64,000 bases of DNA from Zeugodacus cucurbitae (lineage: Eukaryota > Arthropoda > Insecta > Diptera > Tephritidae). A program made the position numbers and the translations under genes. Of this stretch, positions 46,229-60,404 are shown one piece after another. Under the pieces are notes generated by a model, which saw only the letters and a program-made list of their open reading frames with translations, ran no database searches and was not told the DNA's origin. The DNA is taken from the NCBI RefSeq assembly GCF_028554725.1, contig NC_071671.1:61677001-61741000 (forward strand). Direction: 5' to 3'. Within the stretch, counting starts at the first letter, position 1. Every line of letters begins with the position of its first letter.

Positions 46229-47620
46229 AAAGCTGGAAAAGTAGTATATTTTCGGAAGACAGAAAATTTCTACTACCTACATACTACCCCGCAGTAGAAT
46301 TTGGAATTTACGGACGATGGATGAAGATTTAATTTTTTGTCATTTAGTCAGCTAGAGTAGCAAATGATCAAGAGCTACAGAATAAATGTTACAACCCATT
46401 GTTTCAGCACAAACGTGGAGAGAGGTAATTAGGGCTACAATGAATCGTTTTACGCGTGATAAAAAAGGTCGGTACTTCAGAATTTTCAAAAACTAATAAA
46501 TACTATACTTCACAGTTTAGAGTGCAGAAAATCGTTTCGAGATCCATGCAAAATTAGTTCGTTACCATCTCGACATGAAAGTTGAGGCAATAACATTAAT
46601 ATCTATTGCAGCAGCAACTAAAAATTTCTCCATGCGAAAAGTTCACTGTTAACACTCTGCATATATATTTTAAATTATTTCTGTTTCATGCACTCCTCCT
46701 ACTACATATTTGTCGCACTGAACAGTGCACAGTGCATACCATGGCGTATACGTAACACTCGCAAATGCACTATTCCACTACTCGCTATGAAACCTCTGCT
46801 TCTGTGTGAGAGTCTATATCTGCCTGCGACTGTAAACTGCCCGAAATGTCCAAACTTTTATAATCAGTTTACAATTTAGTTAATACAGTTAAGTTTTAAT
46901 GCGAGAAATAAACATTAAACTAACTCCAAAATGGCTTCAATTTAGCTGTTGCTATTTTAGTGCGAAATAATTTGCCGCCAGCCATGAGGTGTTAACTGTG
47001 CACCATATAAAATATTTATATATACACACTCATACCTAAAAATGTTTGTCATTGCAAAAGCATGTAAAATAAATTTAATTTTAGCTGAAATTAGCATTCG
47101 AAATTCAACTGGATTTATTATTCTTGCAACGACTTTCGTGCAACACACACACTTTGGCTGGTTGACTACACAAGCGCTTAGTAGTACCTCGCCACACGGA
47201 TTTATAGCTTTTGCTGATTTGTCACAGCACTCAACCAAACAGCAATAAATCCAGGCGTAAGTACTGCTAAGCACTCTGCTTGTTGTTGTTGTGCAACAAA
47301 TAATATTAGTTACTTTATCATTTCGTTGTACTACTGTTTGTGTTGGTTTTAGTGGCATTTGACTTTTTGATTGGCTTGGCACTTTAATTGCGGTTGGTTT
47401 TACAACTTTCATTCATATGGCAACGCCGACTGGCGTTTTATTGCCGCTCTATTCACCTACAAACCTGCTAAGTGCATGCAGGCACATTAGTTTTGTTTGG
47501 TATAGCATTTTAGTGCTTTACGGTGGCCTATAAAATTTTATACACTGCTTGAGTTCATAAATATATATTTCTTTAATGGGTTGTAATAGGGATGGCATGG
47601 TATAAACAGGTGTTGTAGTG
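46229..47620. other. Non-genic stretch
   Basis: No recognised gene. Overlapping ORFs on both strands at 46,957-47,412 are unsupported. Confidence 0.4.
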
Positions 47621-47631
47621 TGAGAGTTTAA

Positions 47632-48240
47632 GAGACAAAACAAAGTTCTCTTCTGTATAGCTGAATGATTAGACAAGATATGTAATAAAATATTTTTAGG
47701 GAATTTTATAGAATGAAGAATGAGTATAGTATAGTATGAGACATCTAAGAAAAATTAAAAGGTTGCCAACTGTGCGAAACAAAAAAAATAAAAATTTTAT
47801 AAAAGCTATATTGTGTCTACCAGCTAAGTGGATTAAAGGACATTTTTCACTTTCTAATATTTTTTTAGAAGAGTTGCCACATATTTATAAATTTTATTTC
47901 TATAAATATAATACAATAAATGAATTATTATAATATGGGTATCAAAGTAAAGAGACAAAAGAAAGTGTTTGGGTGCAAATATTTTTAAAGTAGTGTTGCC
48001 ACCTGTTGAGAAATCTCAATTGGTAGTAATGATGGAAGTTTTAAATTTTTAGAAATATTGGTTTCAAACTGCAGAATTGTAAATCGGGCTAAAGTTGAAA
48101 ATATATTTCAGAAGAGTTGCCACTTTTTATTTTTTTATTTAGTTAAATACATAAATAAATTAAATATTAAAAATCGTTATCAATTAACTAAAATATTTAT
48201 TCAACTAGATATTTCAGTGCAGGGTTGCCGCCTCAATTGA
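47632..48240. repeat. Degenerate ~115-bp tandem repeat with GTTGCCAC core
   Basis: Five units marked by GTTGCCA-type cores at about 47,763, 47,873, 47,995, 48,116 and 48,224 (spacing 108-122 bp). The leading block AGAGACAAAA(C/G)AAAGT occurs at 47,632 and 47,953. Units are AT-rich between cores and strongly diverged. Confidence 0.65.
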
Positions 48241-48671
48241 TCAGAAATTTAATGACCAAACATATTTATTATTTATCTTACCCATTTAAGAATTTTATGA
48301 GCCAATATATTCTCTATAGAATTATGTTTAATTCCATAGAATACATATTGTTGGAATGTTGGGAAATATGTAATAATGAATACCAGCTTGATTCTGCAAC
48401 TTTATTAAGTAAATCAGATATAATCAACACTCGCTTGTGATTTATATGCATATATTGTATTTAATATGTCCGACATACATACATGCGAACATGTCTACGC
48501 ATTGAAATTAATTATATTTTGCACGTACATACATAATTTAAACGACTTGTCGAAACTAATTGAAATTAATTGCCGCCGAAGCAATGTAGGCATGCAAATG
48601 TTTGTTGTTGTTGTTTTTGCTCTAACTGCTTAATGGCGAGAAAAAAAATGCATCATAGATATTTGTTTAAG

Positions 48672-48690
48672 CATATATATATATATATAT
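48672..48690. repeat. TA microsatellite
   Basis: Run of about nine AT dinucleotides. Confidence 0.9.
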
Positions 48691-49099
48691 GTTAACTGAA
48701 GTGTATGGTATGGAGTAGAAATACCATATATATCAGTTAGGGAAATTTTTGGAATAGAAAGATATTGTTTATTTACAAAATTTAGCTGAGTCCAAGAAGA
48801 ATATTTTATTAACGTAAGTGCGAAAAAAGTTAAAAAAAACAAACCTGTAACAAATTTAAAATTTTTAGAAGTCCAAATTTTTCCTAGAGGGTACTTGAAT
48901 TACACTGAAGCGACTTATTTGTAGTTGTAAGCATACTACATGCATTTAATACAAATTTAACAATATTAAATCACTGTTTATTAGTTAATTTAGAAAATTT
49001 TATGTAGTTTGAATTATTAGGGTGGGACTGAAGAAGAAATTTTTTTATGTTGAAAGACTTGATTTTTTAAATTTTAGAAATTTTTTTGACATTTTGTTT

Positions 49100-49265
49100 A
49101 TTTTTATGCAAGAAATAATTAATGGTTAATTGCAATATCGCGAAAATACTTTTTTTCTAAAGAAGATTTTTTTTTATATTTTTAAAATAATTTTTGAATA
49201 ATTAATTTTTAAATAATTAATGCTTAATTGCAATAACACAAAAATACCTTATTTTTTATATTTTA
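49100..49265. repeat. Short tandem duplication, ~106 bp
   Basis: AATTAATGGTTAATTGCAAT with CGAAAATAC at 49,117 and AATTAATGCTTAATTGCAAT with CAAAAATAC about 106 bp later. Surrounding sequence is extremely AT-rich. Confidence 0.6.
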
Positions 49266-52200
49266 TAAAAATAGAATTATTTTTATATATTTTTTTATTT
49301 CAAATGATTGTGAATTCTTTAGAGTTTATTAAATTATTATTATAAAAAAATATAATTTGTATAGTAAAGAATTAAATTTCATTCTATTAAGTAAGAACTT
49401 TACTCATTTATTTACATTTTCATCCACCCTAATGCGCTTACATGCCTAATAAACTCACCAACACAAATTTTTTCACACCAACCCGACATTTTGTTTATTT
49501 TCCACCAAATGTTACACTTTATTATAAATAAATTAAGCGCACAAACAAAAAAAAACCGTCTGGTATTTGCCAAGTAAATTAAGTACAACTAATTTGCAGC
49601 AATTTGTAATTTTAATTGTCTAACGCTTGTTTACCCACACATGCGCATATTTTTATGGTCGACTGTAAGTGCGTTGATTTCATAATTTTTATTTATTTTT
49701 TTTTTTTTTATTTTGTTGGCTTTGTTGCAAACCACAGATTTTATTGACATCAAATTAAGCTAATAAACATTTTTACGACTTTTCCATTTCATTACGCCTA
49801 GCCGTAAGCGCATAAAATGTCAGTTTCGAGTAGTGGAAGGTAGTAAATTTAATATGGAGTAGGCGTTGAGAGTTATAGTGGGCGGAAGTGTTTTAGTAGA
49901 TTTCCCCGAATAAAATTTCTTATCTCGAATTATTGCAGCTAAAATAATATTCGTATATGGTTATAATGTTTCGAGTTGATACAGACTTTATTGCAAAAGT
50001 TACATGACACTTTTTCATTTGTTATTCACACTCTAGATTATGAAATAATTTATTGCAAAAGATAAGAAAGTTAATGTGGCTTCGTAGTAAACCTTTTTTT
50101 CTCTGTGAAGGTTTCACTAAACAAGTGAATGCTTTAGAGAGGAATATATACAAGAAACGTTAATCATTTAGCAAAATTATTTTTAAAAGGAAGTTAAGAT
50201 CCTTCTTTTGAAAACAAGTATGTCTACTTTGGAACAGCGTAGTAAGAATTTCATCTAACCACATTGTTGGAACTCATATCAACTCAAATAAATATTATGT
50301 TGAATACGAGTCGGTGTTTGGACCCTCAAGATCTGGAACATTTCTTTCAATTTGCAAAGTGCTTGTGGAGATCGAGACAATATCGACTCCGTCATCACCA
50401 TTATCATTGTTTCCTATATCGTCCACTGAAGCTTCAGAAGCAGTGCTATCTTTACATGAATTTTGCACCTTCAAATCTGTTGGCTTTCCAATCTCGATTT
50501 TCCTTCCTATATTCCTGTTAAAAATAACTCTTAATTAACGTGGTATATTTAACGGGATATTTATAAGCACAAAGCCGAACTAAACATATATTAGTAATAG
50601 ACTTCTTCGAAGCCCTTGGACGATTCGGTTGGTTTACAGGAAGCACTTCAGCTAGAGGAATGACAGACACTCAGTATTTATGAAGAGTTTAGTGCAATCC
50701 AAAACTTTACTCGACTTTTTTCCCTCAGCTACTGAACACTAACCGGGACTGCTTGTTACTCGCAGCTAACACATATCTCCTTTAAAATCCTATAACCTGT
50801 GGGGTTGTCTGAACCTCGACACTCGCAGATTATCCGAGATTAGTGCGGGCTAAGTTATGTCTGATAGTCTTTATTATGTAGTCTTTGCTCATTCCAGAAA
50901 GGCACTGATGCTGTGATCTATTCTTTAAGCACAAATCTAAAGGAAGGTCAACTTTGTGTCTCACCGAAAATATTGGAAATTGGAGGCCGACTTCTACTAT
51001 ATTTTCTATATTGAGACATACACAATTGTCCTTTTGAAATTGCATAGAGAGTGCCCTATATTTGAGATAATCGCGTCTCGGCTATACCGCTGACGAGCAG
51101 TTTGTAAAGTTAAGATTTTGAAGTTTCAACTTATCGGAGGACTCTTAAAACCATCATCACACATGAGAAATGCTTGTGCTGTGAACTCTTGCTGGACGGA
51201 AGTATGGTTCGGTTAAAACCTCTGAAAGTGCGGTATATGGTAGCTCTATAAGAACTCAACAGATATCTGACTTTTGACTTAGAATAGTGGAGAAGTGAGT
51301 TCAGCCATTGGAACCTTGAGTTGACCGTAGGTGCATAACCTAAAAAACAGCCGTGTTGCGGAAAACATAAAAAACCCGATCGAAACGGTGGATTTTAATT
51401 GAATAAAAAACATACTTTTTTGCAATTTATGTATTAGAAATCTCCACAGCGCCGACGATACAATTAAACAAAACAACATGCGTATAAAACAACAAAAAAA
51501 TCGCTTACACGAGTATAAAATCAACAATGCAAATGTACGAAAACACACTTTGCGTGGCATTCCAGATTGTTGTTGTTGTGTTGTACGCATCGGTGTGGCG
51601 CTAAGCCGTTGCCACAGCTACAGAAAAAAGTAGGAAGAAACATGCCACTAATTTCTATTAAAACAACAACACTTATATAGGCATATAGCTATGGTGGGCA
51701 CAAGTGAACTGACAGCAAGCAACAGTTGCAACCAAACTCTATGGTGTGGCAAGCTTAAGCCACCGTCGGGCAATACTTGACTGAATCGAGCATGACATCC
51801 GACAAACAAATAAATTTATGTCGTTAATGCAAATTGGCTGTAACTGTTGGTTGGTTGATTTGGCTTGGTTGCTGACTCGCCTGTTGCACAAGAAAATTTG
51901 CATACCCACTTGTGAAGCCAAACTCCATACATATCTATCTATATATACATATGTATGTATGTATATAAATATATATTATTTTTCGAATTGCAATTTAGTT
52001 GCCTTGGTTGCATAAATGTGTAAAAAAGCAGAAGAAGAAGTAGAAAATAAAACAAAAACAATGATGGAAAACACAAGCGGAAAGCTGTTGCCTCTAAACG
52101 CCAACACGTGTCTTTGGAGCGGAGGGATTTTTCCTACAGCTTTTGGTCGCAAGCAACCACGCCTGGATTGCCAGGCGACAAATTTTCACCGACACCGAAG

Positions 52201-52886
52201 GCAGGTTGAGACCAAGTGAGATGCGCAGGCGCAGCCAGTTGGCGCACGGGAATTAATTAACGAATAAAAAAATAAACCAAAAAACAATATTATGTTGCAC
52301 ATATGTGTTTGATTTCTGTTGCTTTTTCAAACTTTTCCAGCATAAAAGACTTGTGTGGGAAAAACTGGCGTATTGTCAGTTTTATACATTTGTTTTTGCA
52401 TCAGCCGTGCAACAACGTTGAGGCGTTGCAAGTTGCGACACTGCCACACCAACTGGCCACTTGTAACTTGCGGAGGATTTTCTCTTGCTTTACGTTTATG
52501 TATGAGTGTGTATGTGCTTGTTGATACGGAAATGTGGCGTTCACTTTGATTCCCAAGTGGATAAAGTTTCAGCGCATTACAGTGAGTGAGTGACTGCTGT
52601 GAAAAAGTTGGCTAGCGATTGGCGGATATGTAAATTTCGATTTAAATTAACTTGACTACCGTTATGCACATATCTCATAATCTAATAAGTGTATAAGATA
52701 TATCGAAAATGTTATATTTGACAGATGTTAAGTGTTTTGGTTTGTAAAATGACACATTTTTCATAAAGTGGATGTCTTTCGATCAGATAAAGTTTGAGAA
52801 ACTTTCGGAGGCCTAGTTTCCATAATGTTTCTCACTTTCTTTCTTACTAAAGATCATACTCTGTACTATATCAATAATACAGACAG
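49266..52886. other. Non-genic stretch
   Basis: AT-rich to 50.2 kb, then more mixed. An ORF pair at 50,264-50,538 in two plus-strand frames is unassigned. A less AT-rich block lies at 51,560-52,260. No gene structure, RNA gene or known repeat recognised. Confidence 0.4.
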
Positions 52887-53376
52887 AAAAAAAGTTTTGT
52901 CATGACCGGGAGGTCTTACTATGTGTCCCATATGTTTTGGGGTCGTTTAATCCGAATCCGATATCCATCAAAGTTTTGACATAACCCCAGAAAACTAATA
53001 TCGCTTGAAACTAGCCGTTTGAGGGTTTTTGGGGTTGTTTTTTCACTCAATTTTTTAAATTCAAAATGGTGGACTCTATTATGAAACATTCAACAGAATC
53101 GGTCGAAATTCGTTACTCGGTGGTTTTTGGGGTCGCTAAAAGGAATTTGACGTTACTTTTCAAACGGTCTGTTTGAAAAACTGACATCGGTTCATTTTAA
53201 GCGACCCCGAAAATCCGCGAGTAGCTAGTTTCAAGCAAATTCGATGAAATATAAAAATCGCTGTCCGTCATATTGGTTTTCTGTGGTTCTCAAAACCTGG
53301 ATCCGATGTTGTTAAATGGACCTCATAACATATAGCACATTTAGTAAGATCCTCTGATTATAAAATGTTTTTTTTT
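52887..53376. mobile_element. Foldback-like element with long imperfect inverted arms
   Basis: The two ends are inverted copies over about 110 bp or more. Left-arm blocks GAGGTCTTACTATGTG, CATATGTTTTGGGGTC and CAGAAAACTAATATCGC correspond to the complement of the right end (GAGGATCTTACTAAATGTG, TATATGTTATGAGGTCC, CAGAAAACCAATATGACG). A second, inner pair lies at GGGGTCGCTAAAA and TTTTAAGCGACCCC (about 53,129-53,209). It is bounded by an A run on the left and a T run on the right. No coding capacity. No clear target-site duplication, so the transposon class is open. Confidence 0.7.
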
Positions 53377-55544
53377 GTATGGCGAAGTGGAATCATCCCA
53401 GCGCTTCATCCTTCAATGACCACCATTCGCCAGACTAAGGTTACAACATCTCGGAACCTATCAAATTGACTGGAATTATCATAAGCCGACTTAAGATCTA
53501 TGTAATGGGTCCAAGCGCTTTGTAGAATCGTGAGGGTCTTTTGACCCGTTAGGAATATTTGGTTGCCACGAAGGGCAGTTGAAGTTTTGTCTAAGTGAGA
53601 TTCTCTACGGTCGTGGAAATCTAATACTTGACCTAACCTAACTTAACTATATAAATAAACTGATAGAAAGATTATTGAAAAAGATCGTGGATAACCGGTT
53701 CGGAACCTAAAAGTTATATCGATTTAATAGATGAGGCTCGCAAGGCTTTTGACTGGGTTTTGGTCATGCATGCTATTTCATATAAGATTTTCGAAAAGAA
53801 ATCAAGAAGCATGCTTAGGAAGAACCCCTTGTAATTACCATTCATTCATTCAGAAACTTCATCAAAGGGGTCCCTCGAATAAGTTGTAAATTGTCGAACT
53901 TTTATTCGGTCCTGGTCTGAGAATCTCTGCTAGCATTATATGAAGAGGTAAGTCCAAAATATGAAGCTATGAAGATATTTTATGACAACTGGTAAGCCGT
54001 TATATGGCAGATATTTTTGGTATACTTCCAAAGAGCCAAGCACGTGGCCTTTGGCTATATATAAAACAATAGATCGAGAACTCCTAACTCATACCCTTTT
54101 TTTCTTAAAAGGTTTAATCAAAAAAACACGAAATAAGGTTATTGGATATAGGTTAAATATTCTTAGAACTAACCGTATTTGCCTTAAGTCGCCTTATACG
54201 ATGTTTCTGATCTCATGTTATTACAGATACCAGTTCTGAATTTTATATTGAAATACCCTAGGTACTAACCAACCGGCCTCTCTATAGCTTAACATTCGGC
54301 AAGCCCTCTAATATTCAAATCGTATACGTATTTCCCATCCAATAATTTATGTTTCATGTGACTTTCCTTATCTTTTATCCATGTTTATAAAGATCTTTTT
54401 ATCACAAAACAAATTGAAAAGCTTTCAGTCTCTCTAGTTACAACTAGTTTTCAATTGCTTCCGAAGTAAATTTAGTTGCCGTAAATTACCGTTATTACCA
54501 TTTGTAATACCTACCAAGCATTTGCATGCGTCTTGTTGTCTCTTTGTAACCACAGTCATATAAATGTGAATATGTGTTGACCACTTGGTGGTAGCCGGTG
54601 ATAGCGCCACCTAAACAGTCAGTCTTTAAACTTGCCATCATTTTAGGTGTCTCTATTGGTTATCTAATGGCTTGGCTTTGGCATCAAAACAAACAAACAA
54701 CAAGTTGCGACTAAGTATTTGAGTGGCCAATCAACGCTAATACTAACAAAGCCAGCAGCGCGGCTCGTACAGTCAACGCCGACTTTTGGGCAGTCAATCG
54801 AGGCAGAAAGCTGACTAACTGAATGTGCGGTTCAAATAGTCACTTGTTTGCCCATACAGCTCGGTCACTATGTAGTTAGCTTGACTTGCTGGCCATTTAC
54901 CGTGTACCGACCGACTGACGGTATGACGATAAGTTGAATTTATTTGACAATTTAATGTTATTGCAATTTAGCGTACCGAATTGTTGCTGTCGATTTGCAT
55001 TTTTATGGTCAATTGATTGTGAACGCATGGATGGATGAATGAAGGCACGGACGGACGGACGATCGGCTAGATGGATGGTAATGGCAAAGCAAGCGAAATG
55101 AACGTGAGCGCCATATGAAGTGTGTACAAGTACTTCTAAGCGAACGTGTCTAAAGATGTAATGAGGCTGAATGGAAGTTGTGCGGTTTGTGGCAGGGAAG
55201 GAAGGGAAAATTCAGTTCGGAGCTACTGCTAGGTGGTAGTTAATTTTTGCTTTTCATTTGTTTCACTCAATTTAACCGAGTGATCAAATATATTTCGCAC
55301 TTGATTACCATGTATATCAAGCTGTGGCAGTACATGGATTTGTGTTTAAAATAAGTAATATTTTGCACTAAATGAGTGTCTTTCACCGATAACATATCAG
55401 CAGTTGTAAATGTTGATTATATTACAAGAAAATATTTGTGAGAAACAGAAATAAAAAATTTTAAAGAAAGTTGCCATTATAAATATTAATGCTGGTGCTG
55501 TTAATGTTGTAAATATTGCTGATATTAGCAAAGGTGCTAACGAT
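53377..55544. other. Non-genic stretch
   Basis: Mixed composition, no recognised gene. A frame near 53,710-53,820 reads RKAFDWVLVMHAI, faintly like LINE RT motif A, but nothing around it supports a LINE. At 54,560-54,950 CAGTCA-type motifs recur. Confidence 0.4.
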
Positions 55545-56070
55545 GGAAATACCAATAAATCTAATAATGTCAGTGTCAATACTAATATCAATACCAAGTA
55601 CTAAAAACAAAACCAATACTAATATTAAAACCAATATCAATATTAATACCTTTACCAATAACATTATAAATATCAGTACTAGTATCAATACCAATACCAT
55701 TATCATAACTAATACCAATCCCAATACCAATACTTGTACCAGTACCAATATCAACATCACTACCATTACCAATACCACAATCATTACTAATCACAATCAC
55801 AATACCAATACAAACTCTAATACCAATACCAATACTACCAATACCATTACCAATACCATTACCATTACCAGTACTACTACAAATCCCAATAATAATAACA
55901 CTGTTCTATATCAATACCATTACCAATACCATTACCATTACCATTACAAATTCCAATAACAATATCACTAGCAATACCACTACCAATACCAATACCTGTA
56001 CCAGTATCAATTTGAATACCATTACCAATACCACTACAAATCCCAATAACAACACCAATACCATTAGTAA
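55545..56070. repeat. Long degenerate hexamer microsatellite (AATACC/ATTACC)
   Basis: About 525 bp of interrupted ACCAAT, ACCATT, ACTAAT and ACCACT hexamers, for example ACCAATACCATTACCAATAC repeatedly. The periodicity of six keeps several frames open on both strands, producing Thr/Asn-rich, Ile/Gly-rich and Leu/Val-rich ORFs that are artefacts. Confidence 0.9.
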
Positions 56071-59000
56071 AATAGTTCTGCATATAATCAGGAGTGCTAA
56101 AAATATAATTCCTCACAGAAATTTAAAATATTTAAAAAATGCAAATATACGGATTTATTGCTACCACACACATTCGTAATAATATCCCTACTTTACAGCC
56201 TGTGCTAGCCTCCATAGAAGTGTAGTACAGCAGTTGTTATGCAGTTAAGTTAAAAAGCCAGCATTCAAGTCGTCCAACTGAACAGCTCTCAACCAACTTC
56301 AACTGTCCGACGGTCTATCGCATTATTAATTTTTAGCTCCGCTTTTTTTCCTTGCTATTGCCAAAACCCCACCAGCTCCACATGCCCCCACAACGTGGCA
56401 TTGTTGTGCTGCGGAGTCGCGAAATCGCTTACAGCCAAATGACAACTTATTGACAGTGAGCACTTGTATGACGACGACGATTATTGCAACAATGACAGTA
56501 ATAGCAGCAACTACTGCAAAATATTTGCATATCTACACATATAAATATGTGTATTTGAATGTGTATGTGTGTGAGTTATGATGTATGTGTATGCTTTCAG
56601 GGGACTATTGCACGCGAGACTACTGACCGGTAGCCGCTTGTTGCCAGCTCGATCAAATCAAATGCCAGTAAAGCTCCATTGAGTGGTGGCGCTCAAATGA
56701 CTAGCGGGTGCGTTAAGGGGTAGGGGTGAGAGGACAGAAATATTGAAAATCGTAAATAAAACGAAATCACATATACAATTAATAAACAACAACGACAGCA
56801 ATAACGATAATATGTATGTGGATATATCAGTTGAATGCAAATATTCGTTGACTTTTGAGTGCGTACACAAATGCGGGGACTTGCAGTGTGGTTACATATG
56901 TATGAGTATATGTATGTTGCACACCCAATAGGAAAATATTTTCTGAAAGTTCAGATTTTTTATGACTCTTTGCCATACTCCTCCTTTTCTCAGACGATGA
57001 TAATGCTAACTCAATTTCTCTCAAATAAGAAGAAATCGATAACTTTTCTACAACATCAGTGAAAAACATTATGAATAATATATTCGGCGTCTTTATGACT
57101 CATTTATGAGATCTACTTCTTAATTTTTTTTCTAAATTTTCTTATATAAGTATTTCAGAAGTATTTCTCCACTTTTTCTTACCGAAAGTTTTCATAGAAC
57201 TATTCGAAAGAATAGGGGCTATTAACTAGAATATCTGCCTCGTATATTAACCCTCGCCGTATTTCATTCATATCGGTAAAACTTGCTGTCAGATGAATAA
57301 ATCATTTTCGAATACAACTAGTTTTTGTACAGAGATCCCAATACTCCCACCTACATATTGAAGAATCACACAGAGGCCTCTGGAACTTGTCTACCATTAT
57401 GTTCAGTCCAGTTTCCGCACTGTTGTTGAAACATATGTACGTCCTCCGAATCAATCGAATTGGCTGGACTCGAAATAAACTATCTCAATTAAAATTGTGT
57501 AAGGGTCGACATATACGGGTTTTTACGATCCATATTTACAAAATAAGTTGGCATGACAAAAGAAAAGAAGCTGTTTAAGTAGGACCTTTCGTGACTCTTC
57601 TGATGAGAATCAGTCTCTTCATCTAGTTTATTGTAAGATATATTTCTAATATTAAAACTTACATTTAAACTTATATGAACCAAATTTCCTACAGGGTCCT
57701 TTCAAGTTGCCACCAACATGTGGGCCCCCTACTCTATTTATAAGCCAGCATATGCTGCATGTATGTCGCTTTTTGCTTTTGTATCTTGTCGATAAAATCG
57801 CGCCGATATGAAAATGTCTTGCTTTTGCAAATATTTGTCTAGAAACTCAATCAGTCTGTTAAACAATTTCCATATTTTTCCTACGTATTTCTCTGCTATT
57901 TATCACAATATCAATGGTCGCATGCAGCAATGGACATTTGTGTGGCGTAGGAATGACCAAAGAACCAACGAGTGCGAGTATGTTGATGACTTATTTCGAG
58001 TTGCAGCAATAACTTGGCCTACTCATTGCTATTGCTTTTGTCGACTCTGCAGCTTTTGTTGTTGAGTACTTGTCTGCTGGCCGTTCGGTCATTTAGCCAA
58101 ATGTTGCTGTGTTGTTTATTGCTCGACAGTTGTTGGTGTTGGCGTTCATATCTCTCTATGTGTATGCCAGAGTGAATGTGGTTGGCTGCTTGTTGTCTAT
58201 CGGCTAGGCTTTTGCTTTTGCTAATATTTGTTTATTGCTCTGCTTCTTATAGCCTTATTGCAAATGTAATTGCACTAACTGTAGGCTGTATGATTGCAAA
58301 TGTAGTTCGATTCACTTTGAAATTTCTTATATGCAGTTGGAGAGTGGAAGTTTAATTAGTAAAAAATGAAATATTTTAAGCTCTTCTAAAGTTTATTAGG
58401 TTCAATAAGCAAATTCTAATATTATGCAGACATTTCATTGGTTTTCTTTGCTTTCCTAGTGTTTTAAAACTAAAGAAATCTGATTCATGTTGGTTTTCTG
58501 AATTAATGCCTCCATAAAGCGCTGACAGAACTTGTGATTCTACAAAATTCTACAAAGACTCACGATGGTATAAGTCTATGCTTGAAAGCTACAGTTTAGG
58601 CAGATTAAAGGTTCTCAGACCGAGGTCTATCGATCCATGTACACATAAATCTCAAAATTCCTGAGATTGTTTAAAACATTTCGGACCTCGCGAAGGCAAC
58701 ACGCGGTTCTTTTTAGTGTACAACAACCAATAAAACTATTACCCGATATATTCGACTGTCCAAGTACCAATGAAAAATGAAGTTATTGAGAGTGATGCCG
58801 AGCCTAGTCAAAATATCACATATCCATTCCTCCATTTATGAGATAAGTTAAGCGAAAGTTCTTCTAAGACCACTCAGATTGATGGATTGATCCCTAGAAT
58901 GTTATTAGATTCTTAGCTAGTTCATAATTTATGGGTATTCTAACCCTAAATAGCGTCTCAGGCAGCCTATTTTATCAACAATATCCTTTAACTTCAGTAC

Positions 59001-60404
59001 TCGCGAACTCTCAAAAATATTTACACCCAAACCGAGCTGAATGAAAAGCCTATGACTTCATTCAACCTTAAATTCGCACCGCAAATATTTGAATCTCAAA
59101 TCAAAGTTCAATAAAATTTGAATATTTCCTTCCAACCAGGAAATCATTTGGTTCGTGTCGGCGCACTTGTCGTGCTACATCGGCGGCCCACCAACTTGCC
59201 ACAGTCTTCACTGCGAGCCATATCAGCGCCGCTTATCGCTTGTTCGGCTTGCGAATTTACCATCTCTACCTAAACGACTTTGTCGCAGACATTGCAATGT
59301 AAAAACCTTACTATCGTAGTGGGTCCATCTTCAAAGTTGTTTTGTCCGTTTATTTGAATGAATGTCAGTTCGTCTGTTATTTTTCGGCGACTGCCTTCAT
59401 TGATAGTCAACTATTTATGGCTGTGGAATACGTCACATTGTTATTCGCATTCGTCGATTGGTCCGCCTTTTTGTCTGTTCGTACTATTGTCAGCACTTGC
59501 TGTTTAGCAAAAGTAGCTGTCAAATGAAGACATAATGTCATGTCTATAATATAAGCAAGAGTAAGAGAAGCGAACTACACACACTTCAGAGATACTAAAC
59601 TAGAAACTATTTGCAACAATTGTCATGACCAGCCGAAGACAAAGCATATTTCCAAAAACTAAAATAAAATCCGAAATGGAAACACCAAAGAGTAGAAAAA
59701 CAAAAAACTTCGCTGCTATGATCGATTACTGTGTCTGCGAATTTTCGTCTGCTTTGGAAGCTCCACAATTCTCCAGCTCCTAACCCGCGGTCGCTGTCTT
59801 ATATTCGTTTTTTACTTTTTTCGCTTTGCGACATTCCATCGCTTGTCTTCGATTGTTCTTTACGAAAATAGTTAAATCGAATTGGAAATCAAAAACAAAG
59901 CGAAGAAAACAACAACAAAATGATATAAAAATAAAAAAAGCTGAAACAAGAAGAAGAACTCGACACAAATGCAAATTCGATTTGCATACAAAGCGCTGAG
60001 GTCGTCTCTTTTATGCAGTTGAGCTCTTCCTCAGCTGTGGTGAATTGAGTTTAAGTGCACGAAGGCTTCTTTCTTGTTGTCGTCGTCATGCAACAATTGT
60101 ATGTTGCAGCTATGCAGTGCGTTGCAATATCATCAACATCATTGCAACGGATGTCAACCTTGCCACGGAAAACTCTTCGATTTCGGTTAGTGCCTTAATG
60201 TAAATGCAGAAATGCAAATTTCCGCTTTGACAGCGCTAAAGCGAAGTGCACCGCATTATGGTGGCTCCTGCGACAGTGGTTGTTCGATTTTGTTAGAAGA
60301 AGTAAAAAAATGTTGTTGATCAAATTTTACTCGTCAAACTATGTAGATAAAATATGAGCACTTTTTGGCTGTGAAAGAACGAGGAGAGAGTCCAATTTTA
60401 GTGC
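56071..60404. other. Non-genic stretch
   Basis: Mostly AT-rich with scattered less AT-rich blocks (56,280-56,480, 58,000-58,250, 59,150-59,290, 59,990-60,290). No exon with family resemblance, RNA gene or transposon recognised. Confidence 0.4.

Noticed and set aside
53700..53830. RKAFDWV frame resembling LINE RT motif A
   Set aside because: A single short motif with no other RT blocks before or after it.
55516..55959. 147-codon Thr/Asn-rich ORF
   Set aside because: Produced by the hexamer microsatellite; equally long frames exist on the opposite strand.
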